Part shown: positions 53,658 to 62,590 of the stretch, in pieces
Position numbering within the stretch: position 1 is the stretch's first letter
How the letters are laid out: the number at the start of each line of letters is the position of its first letter
Assembly: GCF_004103715.1 (NCBI RefSeq)
Contig: NZ_CP035282.1
Span: 3,620,501 to 3,684,500, forward strand
Reading direction: 5' to 3'
Source of the DNA: Acidilutibacter cellobiosedens
Lineage (GTDB): Bacteria; Bacillota; Clostridia; Tissierellales; Acidilutibacteraceae
DNA: 64,000 nucleotides
Made by a program: the position numbers and the translations under genes
Notes under the pieces: generated by a model
Databases searched by the model: none
Seen by the model: the letters and a program-made list of their open reading frames with translations, nothing else
Told to the model about the DNA's origin: nothing

Positions 53658-54626
53658 TCAACTGATTTTCATCCAACAGGAAACTTTATGATCATTCCCC
53701 AAATCTACATAGGTCGGCGGTTCATTAAAGCATTTATCCTGAACAAATTCACATCTACAGGCAAACCTACATCCGCGAGAGAATTCTTCCGGTGAAGGGA
53801 CTGTTCCCGGTATTGTATATAATCTTTTTCTATTTTCATTAATTGTGGGTAAAGACCTTAAAAGTCCAACCGTATAAGGATGGGCCGGATTTTTAAATAA
53901 ATCATATACATTAGCACTTTCTACGGTTCTTCCAGCATACATCACCACAACATCGGTACACATTTCTGCTATGACGCCCAAATCATGAGTTATAAGAAGT
54001 ACAGAGGAAGACAATCTGTCTTTCAGATTTTTCATTAAATGGAGAATTTGAGATTGTATTGTAACGTCAAGAGCCGTAGTAGGTTCATCCGCAATTAAAA
54101 GCTGAGGAGAACAGGCCATAGCCATTGCTATCATGATCCTCTGTCTCATTCCTCCTGATAATTCATGAGGATACTGATAAATTACTTTTTCAGGGGAGGG
54201 AATAGAAACAAGTTTTAACCTTTCTATAACTATATCCATTGCCTCCTTCTTCTTGATTTTTTTATGGAGCATTAGCATTTCACATATTTGATCCCCAATT
54301 CTATATACAGGATTTAATGATGTCATCGGTTCCTGAAATATCATAGCTATTTTTTCTCCCCTAATATTTATAATTTCATCCATTGGGCACTTAACTATAT
54401 CCTTACCCTTAAAATTAATTTCTCCTTCCGTTATAACCGCATTTTGAGGGAGTAATTTCATAATGGACAAAGATGTAAGGCTTTTGCCGCATCCGGATTC
54501 TCCTACTATTCCTAATATTTCACCTTTTTTCATATTAAAAGAAACTCTATCTAATACATTGATTATCTTCTTGTCCTTTTTAAATCCTACGCTGAGTGAA
54601 TTTACGGATAATAAATTATCACTCAT
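53658..54626 (-). CDS. oppD: Peptide ABC transporter ATPase (OppD/DppD type)
   Basis: 322 aa. Walker A GESGCGKSL, Q-loop IFQEPMTSLNPVYRIGDQ, signature LSGGMRQRIMIAMAM, Walker B LIADEPTTALDVT. C-terminal RGCRFACRCEFVQDKC, the peptide-transporter cysteine extension. First gene of the operon, about 50 bp after the predicted sigma-54 transcription start. GGAGGG precedes the ATG. Confidence 0.93.
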   Translation of the reverse strand: MSDNLLSVNSLSVGFKKDKKIINVLDRVSFNMKKGEILGIVGESGCGKSLTSLSIMKLLPQNAVITEGEINFKGKDIVKCPMDEIINIRGEKIAMIFQEPMTSLNPVYRIGDQICEMLMLHKKIKKKEAMDIVIERLKLVSIPSPEKVIYQYPHELSGGMRQRIMIAMAMACSPQLLIADEPTTALDVTIQSQILHLMKNLKDRLSSSVLLITHDLGVIAEMCTDVVVMYAGRTVESANVYDLFKNPAHPYTVGLLRSLPTINENRKRLYTIPGTVPSPEEFSRGCRFACRCEFVQDKCFNEPPTYVDLGNDHKVSCWMKIS

Positions 54627-54686
54627 TTTATTCCCTCCTTCATAAAGCTCTTAATATCTATTCATAATTTATTGAAATAAGATAAT

Positions 54687-54704
54687 AAGCATAAATCATG
54701 CCAA
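54687..54704 (-). promoter_or_regulatory. Sigma-54 (-24/-12) promoter of the opp operon
   Basis: Minus strand TTGGCATGATTTATGCTT: the GG (-24) and GC (-12) dinucleotides are exactly ten bases apart and the flanking bases match TGGCAY-N5-WTGCW. The predicted start is near 54677, leaving a short leader with a strong ribosome site. The next gene upstream encodes a sigma-54 activator. Confidence 0.8.
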
Positions 54705-54985
54705 TCGTATCCTATAATATAAAAAATATATTTATTGACCAATCTATATATGTTAAAATAGTGGTTATATTTTTTGTAATAAAAATTGTCAGTATATTCG
54801 TTCATTTTTTCTGACTATTCAGAATACGTTTTCTCAATTTTATGTTTAAATATTTAGGTTCTCATTAAGGGGATTTTACATAAATAATTATCTAATTCCT
54901 CCCCTATATATTTATAAAAACTAAAAAAATTGCTCTATCTATTAAAGAATATATAAACCTTTAAAATATTTCATCTTTCATAAAC

Positions 54986-55032
54986 AAAAAAATATATAAG
55001 GCCAATATGGAAGTATTGGTCTTATATATTTT
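54986..55032 (-). terminator. Terminator after the sigma-54 activator gene
   Basis: About 20-bp stem (AAATATATAAGGCCAATA with its complement, one G-T pair) and 5-nt loop, ending in T7 on the minus strand. It isolates the activator transcript from the opp promoter. The rest of 54705-54985 is AT-rich and may hold the activator's upstream sites. Confidence 0.8.
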
Positions 55033-55045
55033 TTTGTTATGATTT

Positions 55046-57076
55046 TTATTTAATGAAATTTAGGAATTCCTTTCCTTTTTCAGTTATAGTACTGCCTTCT
55101 TTGGTTTTCCCTATTGAAATCAATCCGCTATTTTCTAAATATTTCATTCTTATCCTTACTTTATCATCAGTAATATCCCTTCCTTTATTTTTTAAGTTTT
55201 TAAATATTCTATTTCTTCCGACTTTTTTATTTAAACTTTTATATTTAAGTAATTCTTCTAAAATATATTTACAGTCCTCAGCCCATTCTTTTTCTTTAAG
55301 TAAGTCTAATATATAAATAAATTCACTATTATCCTCTTCGCCATTACGGACTTCTTCGATAAACTCATCAGATAAATCACCTATAACGACTTCATCATGC
55401 TCTACTATGTTTTCGATATAATATACCATATTTTCAAGTTCTCTAACATTTCCCGGCCAAGAATGTTTATTAAACAAGTCTAATACTTCTTTAGTTAAAT
55501 GCTTTTTACTTCCGTCTTTTTTAAAAAAATATTTAACAAGATATGGTATATCCTGCTTTCTCTCTCGCAAAGGTGGCACTCTAAAGCTAAGGACTTTTAT
55601 TCTGTAGTATAAATCCTTTCTGAATTTTCCTTCTTCAACAAGCTTTTTCAGATTTTTATTGGTTGCGGCTATAATTCTTACATCTACAGGAATAACTCCG
55701 TTTCCGCCCAGCCTCATTATTTCTTTTTCCTGCAGAACCCTAAGTAACTGAACTTGTATATTTGGAGAAATGTCCCCTATTTCATCAATAAATAAAGTTC
55801 CATTATGGGCATATTCAAACAAACCGGATTTCCCTCCCTTTTTCGAGCCTGTAAAAGAACCTTCTTCATATCCAAAAAGTTCAGTTTGGGCAAGAGTTTC
55901 GGATAATGAGGAAAAATTAACGGCCACAAAGGGACCATCTTTTCTTTTCGATTCATTATGTATAGCCTGAGCAAATATTTCTTTCCCAGTTCCATTTTCT
56001 CCTTGTATAAGAACTGTCAAATCCGTTTTGGCAATCTTTTTTGCAATATTAATGGCATTTATAAGATTTTCATTTACTCCCACCAGGTCATCAAAAGTAT
56101 ATTTCGATATAAAGCCTTTTTTTCTATTATTTTTTCTTATTTCATATTCTAATCTTTGAATACGTGTTATATCATTTAAGCTCAGCACTATTCCATTTGC
56201 ATTGTCCTCAGATTTGAGAAGTCTTTTGTTAAACATGACCTTTTTTGAACCAATTTTTATAATCTCATTACAATATTCTTTCATATTAAGAAACATCTCT
56301 GCATTTTTTCTTTCAACAGATAATTCAGAAATATTTTTCAAATTAAAGTCATTTTCTATATCCAATATCCTTTTGGAACCCTCATTAAAGAATAATATGT
56401 TCCCTGATATATCCATTACCACTATTCCCTCATTAATGACATCAATAACCGTTTTTAAAATGCTATTAATTTCGCTGATATATTTGTTATGCCTTAAAAT
56501 TTCTTTCGCATACCTGGCTGTCAACAAGTTAGTTTCCTCAAGAGGCAAGCCAAGATTAAAAAATATTTCAACTAACGAAGATATATCTATAATTTTCACG
56601 CCTAAATCTATTACTTTTTTAACTCCACCGGGAACCAAATGGCTTCCTCCAGGAGTAATTGCTATTTTGGCATCTTCAACTTTGCAGCCAGGGTAATAAG
56701 GTATATACTCTAAATAATCAATACCGAGTTCTCTTAAAAGCTTTATGGTTTCTTCAGCCGTATAAGGATGGTTGCTGACTAACAGAACTTTTTCTCCCAC
56801 TTTTATTTTCATGACTTCATTAAGCTTATCCAGGTTTATGGCTCTCCTCACTACTACAATTTTCTTGCCCGGAGGAACTAATTTTTCCACATCTTTAAAT
56901 ATAGCTTTACTGGAACATACTATAAGATCATATGCAGATAAATTAAACTCGTTTTCCCCATTAAGGTCAAATTTAAATGAATCGATTACAACTTCACCTT
57001 TAAAAACTTCATTTAATTGTTTCATAAAAGAATTCATAACTTTTGAATCAACGGTTATTAAGGCTATTTTTTTCAT
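55046..57076 (-). CDS. Sigma-54 interacting transcriptional activator with PrpR-N domain
   Basis: 676 aa from the ATG at 57076 (AGGAG, eight bases before). N-terminal PrpR-N ligand-sensing domain (about 5-190), PAS domain (about 205-300), then AAA+ domain (about 325-560) with Walker A GENGTGKE, the sigma-54 contact loop GSFTGS (usual form GAFTGA), Walker B GTLFIDEIGD and the arginine region LREVPPLRERKQD-like stretch FRVPPLRERKQD. The C terminus lacks the usual Fis helix and instead ends in a winged-helix-like segment (about 610-676: DDKVRIRMKYLENSGLISIG then TITEKGKEFL). It probably activates the opp operon next to it in response to a small molecule. Confidence 0.9.
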   Translation of the reverse strand: MKKIALITVDSKVMNSFMKQLNEVFKGEVVIDSFKFDLNGENEFNLSAYDLIVCSSKAIFKDVEKLVPPGKKIVVVRRAINLDKLNEVMKIKVGEKVLLVSNHPYTAEETIKLLRELGIDYLEYIPYYPGCKVEDAKIAITPGGSHLVPGGVKKVIDLGVKIIDISSLVEIFFNLGLPLEETNLLTARYAKEILRHNKYISEINSILKTVIDVINEGIVVMDISGNILFFNEGSKRILDIENDFNLKNISELSVERKNAEMFLNMKEYCNEIIKIGSKKVMFNKRLLKSEDNANGIVLSLNDITRIQRLEYEIRKNNRKKGFISKYTFDDLVGVNENLINAINIAKKIAKTDLTVLIQGENGTGKEIFAQAIHNESKRKDGPFVAVNFSSLSETLAQTELFGYEEGSFTGSKKGGKSGLFEYAHNGTLFIDEIGDISPNIQVQLLRVLQEKEIMRLGGNGVIPVDVRIIAATNKNLKKLVEEGKFRKDLYYRIKVLSFRVPPLRERKQDIPYLVKYFFKKDGSKKHLTKEVLDLFNKHSWPGNVRELENMVYYIENIVEHDEVVIGDLSDEFIEEVRNGEEDNSEFIYILDLLKEKEWAEDCKYILEELLKYKSLNKKVGRNRIFKNLKNKGRDITDDKVRIRMKYLENSGLISIGKTKEGSTITEKGKEFLNFIK

Positions 57077-57348
57077 ATACACCACTCCTGCTTCTCATTG
57101 GACTTAATCTTTATTTAATTATTATATCCTTCTTCAATATTTTTCATTTAATAGCCAATTTAATATTAAATTACTGTTTGTCATGTCAAAATACAAGCTT
57201 GTTTAAATTATTTTTATTATACATTTTTTCTATTATATGAACAATTGTAAAATTTACAAAAAAGAATGTTGTTTTTAGTATTTCTTTTATGGAAAGTTAT
57301 AATATATTTAACTGTAATATAAAAATAGTCTTTTATGGGAGGCATATG

Positions 57349-57863
57349 ATGAATATACTAAATTTATTTATTAGTTCTTTGGTACAGGCAATATTATTTT
57401 CAGCAATACCTTTTATTTGGTGGGCTATTACTTTAAGAAAAAATATTTCGTTTTTTCAATGGATAGGTTTGAAAAAAATATCTATTAAAAATAAAAAGAG
57501 GTATATTCTAATATTTGCAGGAACAATCCTAATATTTATTCCATCACTTGTTATTATAGCATTTGTAGGATCGGATAAAATGGCAACATCAAGATTTTCT
57601 GGGAAAGGCATATCTGCTTTAATACCGGAAATACATTACAAGGGCTGTTGTTTGGATTAATGCACGGAATAATGTTCTTTTCAACAGTCGGAATATTTTG
57701 GGCTTTTATCATTACTGTTATTACGGGAATATCAGGATATCTCATGGGATATATTAATGAAAGATATTCAGATGGTTCTATTATATCAAGCTGGATGTTG
57801 CATGGTACTGTGAATACATTAGCATCCATTATATCCATGTTTAATGTTTTAGAAAAGTTATAG
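57349..57863 (+). pseudogene. CPBP (CAAX protease-like) membrane protein, internal deletion
   Basis: GGGAGG and an ATG at 57349 start a membrane protein (SSLVQAILFSAIPFIWWAIT) that reads to GKGISALIP. The sequence then jumps, in another frame, to GNTLQGLLFGLMHGIMFF and SSWMLHGTVNTLASI, the second and third motifs of the CPBP/Abi family. The block with the catalytic EExxxR motif, roughly 30 codons, is missing. The gene cannot make an active protease. Confidence 0.78.
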
Positions 57864-57903
57864 CTGCTACACCTTAATCGGTATACACAGCTTTTTTGCT
57901 TTC

Positions 57904-58830
57904 CTATAAAGTTCTATTTATTAAATCCGTTAAAACATTTTTAGCTAAATTATAATAATCCGGTGCACTTTTAAATGCCCAACTACTTACTTCCAAACAT
58001 AATGCTAAAAGATAATATATATTCTTTTCATAAAAATTCTTAGTTACTTTCCTATGACTTGTATATCCATTCAAATAGCTGTTCTTAGAACTTTTAAAAT
58101 AATTATAAATCAACATCCTGGCCAAATCAGATTCGGGATCATTAGGATAGCTCATCTCAAAATCTACTATGCCACTTATTTCCCATGTGTTTTTACTATT
58201 TTTTTTTACTAAAATATTTCTTTCACTAAAATCATTATGGCATAAAGAAAAAGATGTAGGCTCATCGATATATCTTTCAAAATCGATTAATTTATTATAG
58301 GATTCCTTGAATAATTCTGTATCAGGATGATTTTTCGATATTGTTCTTTCGGCATATTTTCTATTTTTATCAATTGTAAACTCTCTGTAAGAAGAACCTC
58401 TATTTAAAATTCTTTGGTTAATATCCCAATCTCCGAAATAGCTCAATCTGCACATCTCATGATAATAGGCCTGGTATTCTCCAAGTTGATATAATAAGTT
58501 TTCATTCTGAATCTCATTCATTTCTTCTAATACATTTTCCAACGTTTGTCCCTCAAGCCTTGTCATCATAACCCAAGGTTTCCCATCGCTACTTATTCCA
58601 TACCTTTTGACTATTGGTGTCATTAATGTCTTTGACTCCATATATTTTAATGAGGCTATTTCCCTTTCCCATCTCTCTTTTTTGCCGTATAACTTTAGTA
58701 TGATATTATAATCCGGCAAAAGCATCACTTTATTCCGACCAAGTTCATCATTTCCCAAGGATATGTAGTTCTTCTTCCCTTTTAAAACTTCTTTTATCAA
58801 GTTTTCATTAAGTTCATCTATATTCTTCAT
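57904..58830 (-). CDS. Aminoglycoside phosphotransferase (APH) family kinase
   Basis: 308 aa from the ATG at 58830 (AGAGGA before it). Kinase-like fold: a Lys in IILKLYGKKERWEREI, SLCHNDFSERNILV (catalytic loop with Asp) and IVDFEMS (metal-binding Asp). APH-family proteins phosphorylate antibiotics, choline, homoserine or other small molecules. No close resemblance to known resistance enzymes is visible, so the substrate is open. Confidence 0.82.
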   Translation of the reverse strand: MKNIDELNENLIKEVLKGKKNYISLGNDELGRNKVMLLPDYNIILKLYGKKERWEREIASLKYMESKTLMTPIVKRYGISSDGKPWVMMTRLEGQTLENVLEEMNEIQNENLLYQLGEYQAYYHEMCRLSYFGDWDINQRILNRGSSYREFTIDKNRKYAERTISKNHPDTELFKESYNKLIDFERYIDEPTSFSLCHNDFSERNILVKKNSKNTWEISGIVDFEMSYPNDPESDLARMLIYNYFKSSKNSYLNGYTSHRKVTKNFYEKNIYYLLALCLEVSSWAFKSAPDYYNLAKNVLTDLINRTL

Positions 58831-58918
58831 ATGTAACAATCCTCTCGTAATTGTTCATCAAAAATAAAAAACAAATTAAAATAAAATTGTTAATATTTTT
58901 TCATCAGCAAAATTTAGT

Positions 58919-59398
58919 TCATTTATGGTAAACTTCCCCTTTGCTTATTTTCATTCCTCTATATATTTGTTCCAATAATATTAGCCTCATCAATTGATGA
59001 GGAAATGTCATCTTAGAAAAAGAAAGTTTAAAGTCGCTTTTCTCCAGCACTTTTTCAGATAAGCCCAAAGAACCTCCTATAATAAATATAATGCTGCTCT
59101 TACCATCCGATAAGATATCATCGATTTTCTTCGAAAATTCTTCACTGGAAATATTTTGCCCTTGTATTGCTAAAGAAATTATATAGGAACTATTTGAAAT
59201 TTTATTTAATATTCTATCGCCTTCTCTGTCTTTAATTGCTTTTATTTCCTTCTCACTTAACTTTTTAGGTATTTTCTCATCATCTATTTCCGTTATCTTA
59301 AGATTACAGTATCCAGAAAGGCGTTTAGAATATTCTTGAATGCCTTCTTGAAGAAATTTTTCTCTGACTTTACCCACTGCTATTATTTGTATATTCAT
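58919..59398 (-). CDS. rlmH: 23S rRNA (pseudouridine1915-N3)-methyltransferase RlmH
   Basis: 159 aa SPOUT enzyme. IQIIAVGKVREKFLQEGI at the start, FIIGGSLGLSEKV (SAM knot) and the C-terminal MTFPHQLMRLILLEQIYR with GEVYHK are exact family marks. It methylates helix 69 of 23S rRNA. Seven bases after surE. Confidence 0.97.
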   Translation of the reverse strand: MNIQIIAVGKVREKFLQEGIQEYSKRLSGYCNLKITEIDDEKIPKKLSEKEIKAIKDREGDRILNKISNSSYIISLAIQGQNISSEEFSKKIDDILSDGKSSIIFIIGGSLGLSEKVLEKSDFKLSFSKMTFPHQLMRLILLEQIYRGMKISKGEVYHK

Positions 59399-59405
59399 AT
59401 TTCTC

Positions 59406-60164
59406 TTAAAACCAGCTTTCTACTTCTCCCAATAATCCAAAGTTAGTTAAATCATAAGTAATGGGAGTAACCGTCACATAGCCTTCTTTTACGTAGTATC
59501 TGTCCGTATCGTTGCCTATACTTGATTTCTTCTCATCTCTTCCTTCAGTTTGGATAACAAATTTTTCTTCATTTTCGTCCTTTTCTTCAACATAATAATC
59601 ATAAATAACTCCACCAATTCTGCAAACCTTTATTCCTTTAATTTTCTCATCTTCAATATTAGGAGTATTAATATTTAAGACTAAATTATGCTCAATCAAT
59701 CTATCTCCTATATTCCTAATTATTCTACTTGTGTATTTTGCCGCTGCTTGAAAGTTACCATGGTTATCTTTAACCTGCGCAGATGTCGCAATAGAGGGAA
59801 TTTTATACATATTAGCTTCAATGGCAGCAGAAACCGTGCCGGAATAAAGAACATCCGCGCCTAAATTAACTCCTACGTTAATTCCCGAAACAACCAAATC
59901 CAAAGGATCTTTAACTATTTTATCCAAGGCTACTCTCACGCAGTCAGCCGGAGTACCAGATATAGTATAAGTTTCTGATTTAATTCCTTCAATTTTTACT
60001 CTCTTCACAACAATAGGCTTTCTCAAAGTTATAGAATGACCCGAAGCACTTCTCTGATCATCGGGTGCAACTATGGTCAACTCATATTCTTTCTCCAATT
60101 CCTTGGCCAATGTTTGAATTCCTTCAGCATTAATTCCATCATCATTAACTAAAAGCAATCTCAT
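59406..60164 (-). CDS. surE: 5'/3'-nucleotidase SurE
   Basis: 252 aa. LLVNDDGINAEGI (metal-binding Asp pair 8-9), RSASGHSITL (Ser) and VSGINVGVNLGADVLYSGTV (Asn and phosphate site). A metal-dependent nucleotidase that dephosphorylates nucleoside monophosphates. GGAGG precedes the ATG; followed directly by rlmH. Confidence 0.96.
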   Translation of the reverse strand: MRLLLVNDDGINAEGIQTLAKELEKEYELTIVAPDDQRSASGHSITLRKPIVVKRVKIEGIKSETYTISGTPADCVRVALDKIVKDPLDLVVSGINVGVNLGADVLYSGTVSAAIEANMYKIPSIATSAQVKDNHGNFQAAAKYTSRIIRNIGDRLIEHNLVLNINTPNIEDEKIKGIKVCRIGGVIYDYYVEEKDENEEKFVIQTEGRDEKKSSIGNDTDRYYVKEGYVTVTPITYDLTNFGLLGEVESWF

Positions 60165-60309
60165 ATTTTTCCTCCTTGATATTAATTACTATACCTAATA
60201 ATTTATCACGAAATTCACAATTTTATTATAACCCATAGGGAAAATCTATTCTACCTTAATATAAACTATACTAATATAATACTAAACTTTTATTATAATG
60301 TCCAAAATA

Positions 60310-60341
60310 AAAAATAAAGCTCCATCATTTTAAGATGGAGT
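60310..60341 (-). terminator. Terminator after the CxxH/CxxC gene
   Basis: CTCCATC/GATGGAG stem (60320-60326 with 60334-60340) followed by a T-rich stretch on the minus strand. Confidence 0.7.
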
Positions 60342-60349
60342 TACTATCT

Positions 60350-60532
60350 TTATACCACCAGATATTTAGGCAGTCTGTCGCAATAATAACAAGCATGGGG
60401 ACTTTGCCAGTCCGTAAAACTGACTTTATCAAGTTCGTATATGTCAGGAGATTGTTCATAAATTTCAATAAACTCATCTATGGCAATTTCTAAATGCTCA
60501 TTACATACTACGTACACAAAATCATCTCCCAT
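60350..60532 (-). CDS. CxxH/CxxC small protein
   Basis: 60 aa. The VVCNEHLE (CxxH) and CYYCDRLPKYLV (CxxC) pairs give a probable zinc site; this matches a small conserved Firmicute family of unknown function, usually encoded next to htrA and rlmH, exactly as here. It starts with GGGAGATG overlapping the ATG region. Confidence 0.85.
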   Translation of the reverse strand: MGDDFVYVVCNEHLEIAIDEFIEIYEQSPDIYELDKVSFTDWQSPHACYYCDRLPKYLVV

Positions 60533-60594
60533 CCTTCATTATTATATTTAGAAAAGTCTCCTTCGTCTCACTCTTAGAATCAAATTTTAATAAT

Positions 60595-61764
60595 CTATTT
60601 TAACTTAGTAAACTTTATCTCTTTTTTTATTTCTTTTCCATCTCTTATTATTGTAAGAGTAGCTTTATCATTTTTTTTATATTTATACAATAGCTTTCTC
60701 AATTGATTCATGTTTTCTACAGTTTGATTATCTATTTTTATAAGCACATCTCCATTTTTCAGTCCTGCTTTGCTCCCTGGAGAGTTAGAGGATACTTCTA
60801 ATATTATTAGACCCGAATCCACATTTAAATCTATTCCCAGCTGATTTTCATATCTCTCTACCTCAACTCCCGTTATTCCCATATAAACTGTCTGGTAATC
60901 ACCTTCCTTAATTACCTCTTCAAGTATAGGTTTGGCTAAATTTATCGGAAGAGAAAAACCCAGACCCTCTGCGGTTTGAATTTTAGCTGTATTTATTCCA
61001 ATTACTTCTCCCTTTTCATTAAGAAGAGGCCCTCCACTGTTCCCAGGATTAATAGATGCATCTGTCTGTATCAAATCTTCAATTACAGTAGATGAATCAA
61101 CTTTAATAGTTCTATGAAGACCACTTATTATTCCTGAAGTTACAGTTCTTTGAAAATCTAAACCTAAGGGATTTCCTATGGCAACTGCCAATTGTCCTAC
61201 CTCTAAATTATCAGAGTCCCCTAAAGTTGCTTCCGGCAGTCCTGTAGCATTAACCTTTAATATGGCAAGGTCCAAGGATGGATCATACCATAATACATTT
61301 CCAGACTGTTTATCGCCATTTTCAAATAGCACCGTTATTTTTTTAGCTTGGCCGTCTCCTATAACATGAGAATTGGTAAGTATATATCCGTTGCTGTTAA
61401 TAATTATCCCTGAACCTATCCCTTCAACTTCTCTTGCCCAAAAAAAGTCTCTTACTACTTCAACTGTGGTAATTCCCACTACACTATCCATGCCTTTCTT
61501 AACAACAGCACTTACTGGGGTTATATCATAATCAGGCGTAATATTCACATTCTGAGGAACGCTTATATTTTGTTGAGCTTTATAGATATCAGGAACAGGA
61601 ATTATATTCCCATACAAATAATTAGGTGCAATATATGCGGTAATTACTCCTCCTATAACGGCTGCAATTAAAGCCACAACAAAATAAGAAAAAAATCCCC
61701 CTCTTCTGGGCGGTTTTCTATTATATCCTGAGTAATATCTAATGGGGGAGTCTCTATCATCCAT
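60595..61764 (-). CDS. htrA: HtrA-like serine protease with PDZ domain
   Basis: 389 aa. Charged cytoplasmic N terminus, one membrane helix (about 24-45), a trypsin-like domain with His133 (TNSHVIGDG), Asp165 (SLDLAILKV) and Ser243 (INPGNSGGPLLN), and a C-terminal PDZ domain (about 290-385). Membrane-anchored protease acting outside the membrane in protein quality control. GGAGG before the ATG; 16 bp after walJ. Confidence 0.95.
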   Translation of the reverse strand: MDDRDSPIRYYSGYNRKPPRRGGFFSYFVVALIAAVIGGVITAYIAPNYLYGNIIPVPDIYKAQQNISVPQNVNITPDYDITPVSAVVKKGMDSVVGITTVEVVRDFFWAREVEGIGSGIIINSNGYILTNSHVIGDGQAKKITVLFENGDKQSGNVLWYDPSLDLAILKVNATGLPEATLGDSDNLEVGQLAVAIGNPLGLDFQRTVTSGIISGLHRTIKVDSSTVIEDLIQTDASINPGNSGGPLLNEKGEVIGINTAKIQTAEGLGFSLPINLAKPILEEVIKEGDYQTVYMGITGVEVERYENQLGIDLNVDSGLIILEVSSNSPGSKAGLKNGDVLIKIDNQTVENMNQLRKLLYKYKKNDKATLTIIRDGKEIKKEIKFTKLK

Positions 61765-61780
61765 TAATTTGCCTCCTTTA

Positions 61781-62575
61781 TCACAAATTATATACCTTAG
61801 TTGTTCTGTCTCTGTAAGTAAGATCCAAAATAATATCTTTATGTATATTTATTCCCGTACTTTCTATTATATTTTTAACAGTATTATAAGCTAATAAAGG
61901 AATATTATTCTCCTTGCTTAAATGTCCGAGAAGCACAACCTCCCTTTCTCCCTTCAAAACCTCCTTAAGAGTAATCCCTGCCGCTTCATTTGAAAGATGG
62001 CCTTTCTTACTTAGAATTCTTTGTTTCAACGGCCAAGGATATTTTCCTTCCTTTAGCATCTTTATATCATGATTTGATTCGATTAGATATAACTGAGAAT
62101 CCCTGATTTTTTCTTTCATATTATCATTTACCCATCCCGTATCTGTAATAATACTTATTTTTGTTTTTTTATTATATATACAATAGCCTACAGGATCTAC
62201 GGCATCATGAGATGTGGAAAATGTACAAAAATCCAAATCCTTCAGTTGAAATTCCTCTCCCGTTTCAAATACCTTTATATTTTCATCTTTTAGTTTTCCT
62301 AATTCCCCATCCATAGAAATCCACGTTTTCTCGTTGGCATATATGGGAATGTCATATCTCCTTGATAATATTCCTATTCCTTTTATATGGTCAACGTGTT
62401 CATGGGTCACAAATATACAATCAATAGTACTGGGGTTGACTCCAATTGAAGAAAGGAGCTCTTCGATCCTTTTTCCGCTGAAACCTGCATCTATAAGAAT
62501 TCTTAAATTTTCAGTTTCAACATATTGGCAATTTCCGCTGCTGCCACTAGAAAGAGAACAAAATTTTATACTCAT
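61781..62575 (-). CDS. walJ: MBL-fold hydrolase WalJ/YycJ
   Basis: 264 aa. SLSSGSSGNCQYVE at the start and THEHVDHIKG (His58, His60, Asp62, His63) are WalJ marks. In other Firmicutes it accompanies the WalRK regulators and is linked to coordination of cell division with replication. Here walRK is not adjacent; murA is directly upstream instead. GGAGG precedes the ATG. Confidence 0.93.
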   Translation of the reverse strand: MSIKFCSLSSGSSGNCQYVETENLRILIDAGFSGKRIEELLSSIGVNPSTIDCIFVTHEHVDHIKGIGILSRRYDIPIYANEKTWISMDGELGKLKDENIKVFETGEEFQLKDLDFCTFSTSHDAVDPVGYCIYNKKTKISIITDTGWVNDNMKEKIRDSQLYLIESNHDIKMLKEGKYPWPLKQRILSKKGHLSNEAAGITLKEVLKGEREVVLLGHLSKENNIPLLAYNTVKNIIESTGINIHKDIILDLTYRDRTTKVYNL

Positions 62576-62590
62576 AATTTTTCCTCCAAG

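Noticed and set aside
56202-56696. 164-codon ORF opposite the sigma-54 activator
   Set aside because: Antisense shadow with Ser/Leu/Phe-rich translation and no ribosome site.
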